This document shows positions 52,790 to 53,813 of a DNA stretch of 53,813 nt, piece after piece (positions within the stretch are counted from its first letter, which is position 1; each line of letters opens with the position of its first letter). The stretch lies in assembly GCA_900554925.1 (NCBI GenBank), contig USJG01000003.1, positions 1 to 53,813 on the forward strand. Direction: 5' to 3'. The position numbers and the translations under genes are program-made. This DNA comes from an uncultured Lachnospiraceae bacterium. Lineage in GTDB: Bacteria > Bacillota > Clostridia > Lachnospirales > Lachnospiraceae. The notes under the pieces were generated by a model, which made no database searches, had not been told where the DNA came from, and saw nothing but the letters and a program-made list of their open reading frames with translations.

Positions 52790-53813
52790 ATGGAGAATAA
52801 GATGGAGCAGGAAATGGACTATCGTGCGGCCTATGAAAAGGAGCATTTAAGAAATGCGGACCTGGCCGGAAGAGTGGCTGATCTGGAAGCAAAATGTGAC
52901 GATCTTACTTTTAAATTAAACAGGATTAAAAACAATCCTCTCTGGAAAATGTCTTCTCCCCTTCGAAGGGGAATGCACTTTGTGATCCGCCAGAAGGACA
53001 GGCTGAAAAACTGCGGGAATTTAAGAGGGGTTCTGGCAAAGCTTAAATATAAGAAGATTGAGCGCAGGGCCATGGAGAATTACGGAACCAAAAGCTTTCC
53101 CACGCCGGAGGAAGCAAGAAAACAGAGACAGTGTCAATTTCCCCAGATGCCGAAAATCAGTATTCTGGTGCCCCTTTACAATACGCCGGAGGATTTTCTT
53201 CGTGAAATGATTGAGTCTGTGACAAACCAGACTTATGAAAACTGGGAGCTGTGTCTGGCAGACGGATCTGACAATGCCCATGCCTATGTGGAGGAGGTTG
53301 TAAAGGAATATCAGAAGAAGGACGAAGAGGAAAGACTGGATAAACCAGAACCGTCAGGGCGGATCTTATACCGGAGGCTTAAAAAGAACGAGGGCATTTC
53401 AGGGAACACCAATCAGTGCCTTGCCATGGCAACCGGGGAATATATCGGGCTTTTTGACCACGACGATATTCTTCATCCCAGCGTACTTTATGAATATGTA
53501 AAGGTGATCAATGAAAAGCAGGCAGATTACATATACTGCGATGAAACTACTTTTAAAAGCGGGGACATCAATAAAATGCTGACCATGCATTTTAAACCGG
53601 ATTACGCTATTGACAATCTGCGGGCCAATAATTATATCTGTCATTTCAGTGTGTTTGCAAGAGAGCTTTTAGACAGCGCGGAACTGTTCAGGCCCAGATT
53701 TGATGGCAGCCAGGATCACGATGTGATACTGCGGCTTACGGACAGAGCCAAAAATGTGGTGCATGTTCCCAAACTTTTATATTATTGGAGATCCCATCCG
53801 GCAAGTACGGCGT
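52790..53813 (+). CDS. Rhamnan-synthesis-type GT2 glycosyltransferase (3' end cut by the window)
   Basis: At least 341 residues. ATG chosen at 52790 (AAGG eight bases upstream). In-frame ATGs at 52784 and 52802 are possible. The first 80 residues form a charged helical part, then FPQMPKISILVPLYNTP opens the GT2 domain, with CLADGSD and the metal site LFDHDDI (about residue 222). WKMSSPLRRG just before the domain is common in large polysaccharide GT2 enzymes of this type. It starts 22 bases after the previous GT2 gene and shares its operon. Confidence 0.85.
   Translation, partial: MENKMEQEMDYRAAYEKEHLRNADLAGRVADLEAKCDDLTFKLNRIKNNPLWKMSSPLRRGMHFVIRQKDRLKNCGNLRGVLAKLKYKKIERRAMENYGTKSFPTPEEARKQRQCQFPQMPKISILVPLYNTPEDFLREMIESVTNQTYENWELCLADGSDNAHAYVEEVVKEYQKKDEEERLDKPEPSGRILYRRLKKNEGISGNTNQCLAMATGEYIGLFDHDDILHPSVLYEYVKVINEKQADYIYCDETTFKSGDINKMLTMHFKPDYAIDNLRANNYICHFSVFARELLDSAELFRPRFDGSQDHDVILRLTDRAKNVVHVPKLLYYWRSHPASTA

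Overview
The window reads as a chromosomal surface-polysaccharide region of a low-to-mid GC Firmicute, most likely a Lachnospiraceae-type Clostridium. The reasons are the clostridial Shine-Dalgarno sequences (AAGGAG/GGAGG), frequent GTG/TTG starts, a GH25 muramidase with an acidic N-terminal tail, an SGNH lipoprotein, and the style of the MBOAT, GT-C and FkbH genes. No rRNA, tRNA, CRISPR array or intact insertion sequence was seen.

Layout. (1) 1-2511: the tail of an unknown gene, then an AT-rich accessory operon with its own promoter. It holds a three-helix membrane protein, two very small proteins and a 463-residue protein with a C39/papain-like cysteine peptidase signature. (2) 2545-29274: a large polysaccharide locus. 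It carries GT2 enzymes, a GtrII-like protein, UDP-glucuronate 4-epimerase and UDP-glucose dehydrogenase (UDP-GlcA/UDP-GalA supply), an SGNH lipoprotein, a GT-C-like protein, acyltransferase-3, a FAD oxidoreductase, a DegT aminotransferase, an MBOAT/SGNH pair, an FkbH-ACP-MaoC-SDR-MBOAT acyl module, a Wzx flippase, a GT10 transferase, a Wzy-like polymerase and a radical-SAM/SPASM protein. (3) 29346-37316: a reverse-strand UDP-galactopyranose-mutase-like flavoprotein, a GT-C protein, a frameshifted membrane protein and a third MBOAT with its SGNH partner. (4) 37458-40801: a reverse-strand SGNH-fold protein lacking the catalytic Ser, a reverse-strand zinc-ribbon protein, and a GNAT-type toxin-antitoxin pair whose toxin has an in-frame stop. 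A 74-bp promoter-region sequence lies on both sides of the pair as an imperfect direct repeat. (5) 40802-43252: a membrane-anchored GH25 muramidase with a cytoplasmic Asp/Glu/Tyr repeat tail. (6) 43327-53813: a second polysaccharide locus with rmlB, rmlA and rmlC (no rmlD in the window), an ABC exporter (Wzm and Wzt with a C-terminal recognition domain), a WbdD-like methyltransferase-kinase, and two large GT2 enzymes, the last cut by the window edge.

Working together (inference): the left locus should make a uronic-acid-containing, heavily acylated polymer exported by Wzx/Wzy, with GtrB-like enzymes charging undecaprenyl phosphate for GT-C transferases outside the membrane. The right locus should make a dTDP-rhamnose-containing polymer exported by the ABC route, with chain ends capped by the methyltransferase-kinase and read by the Wzt C-terminal domain. 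The two most interesting systems are the self-contained acyl-carrier module (19128-23970) and the O9a-like capping and export module (46026-50548). The 247-2511 operon is the best candidate for an undescribed system.
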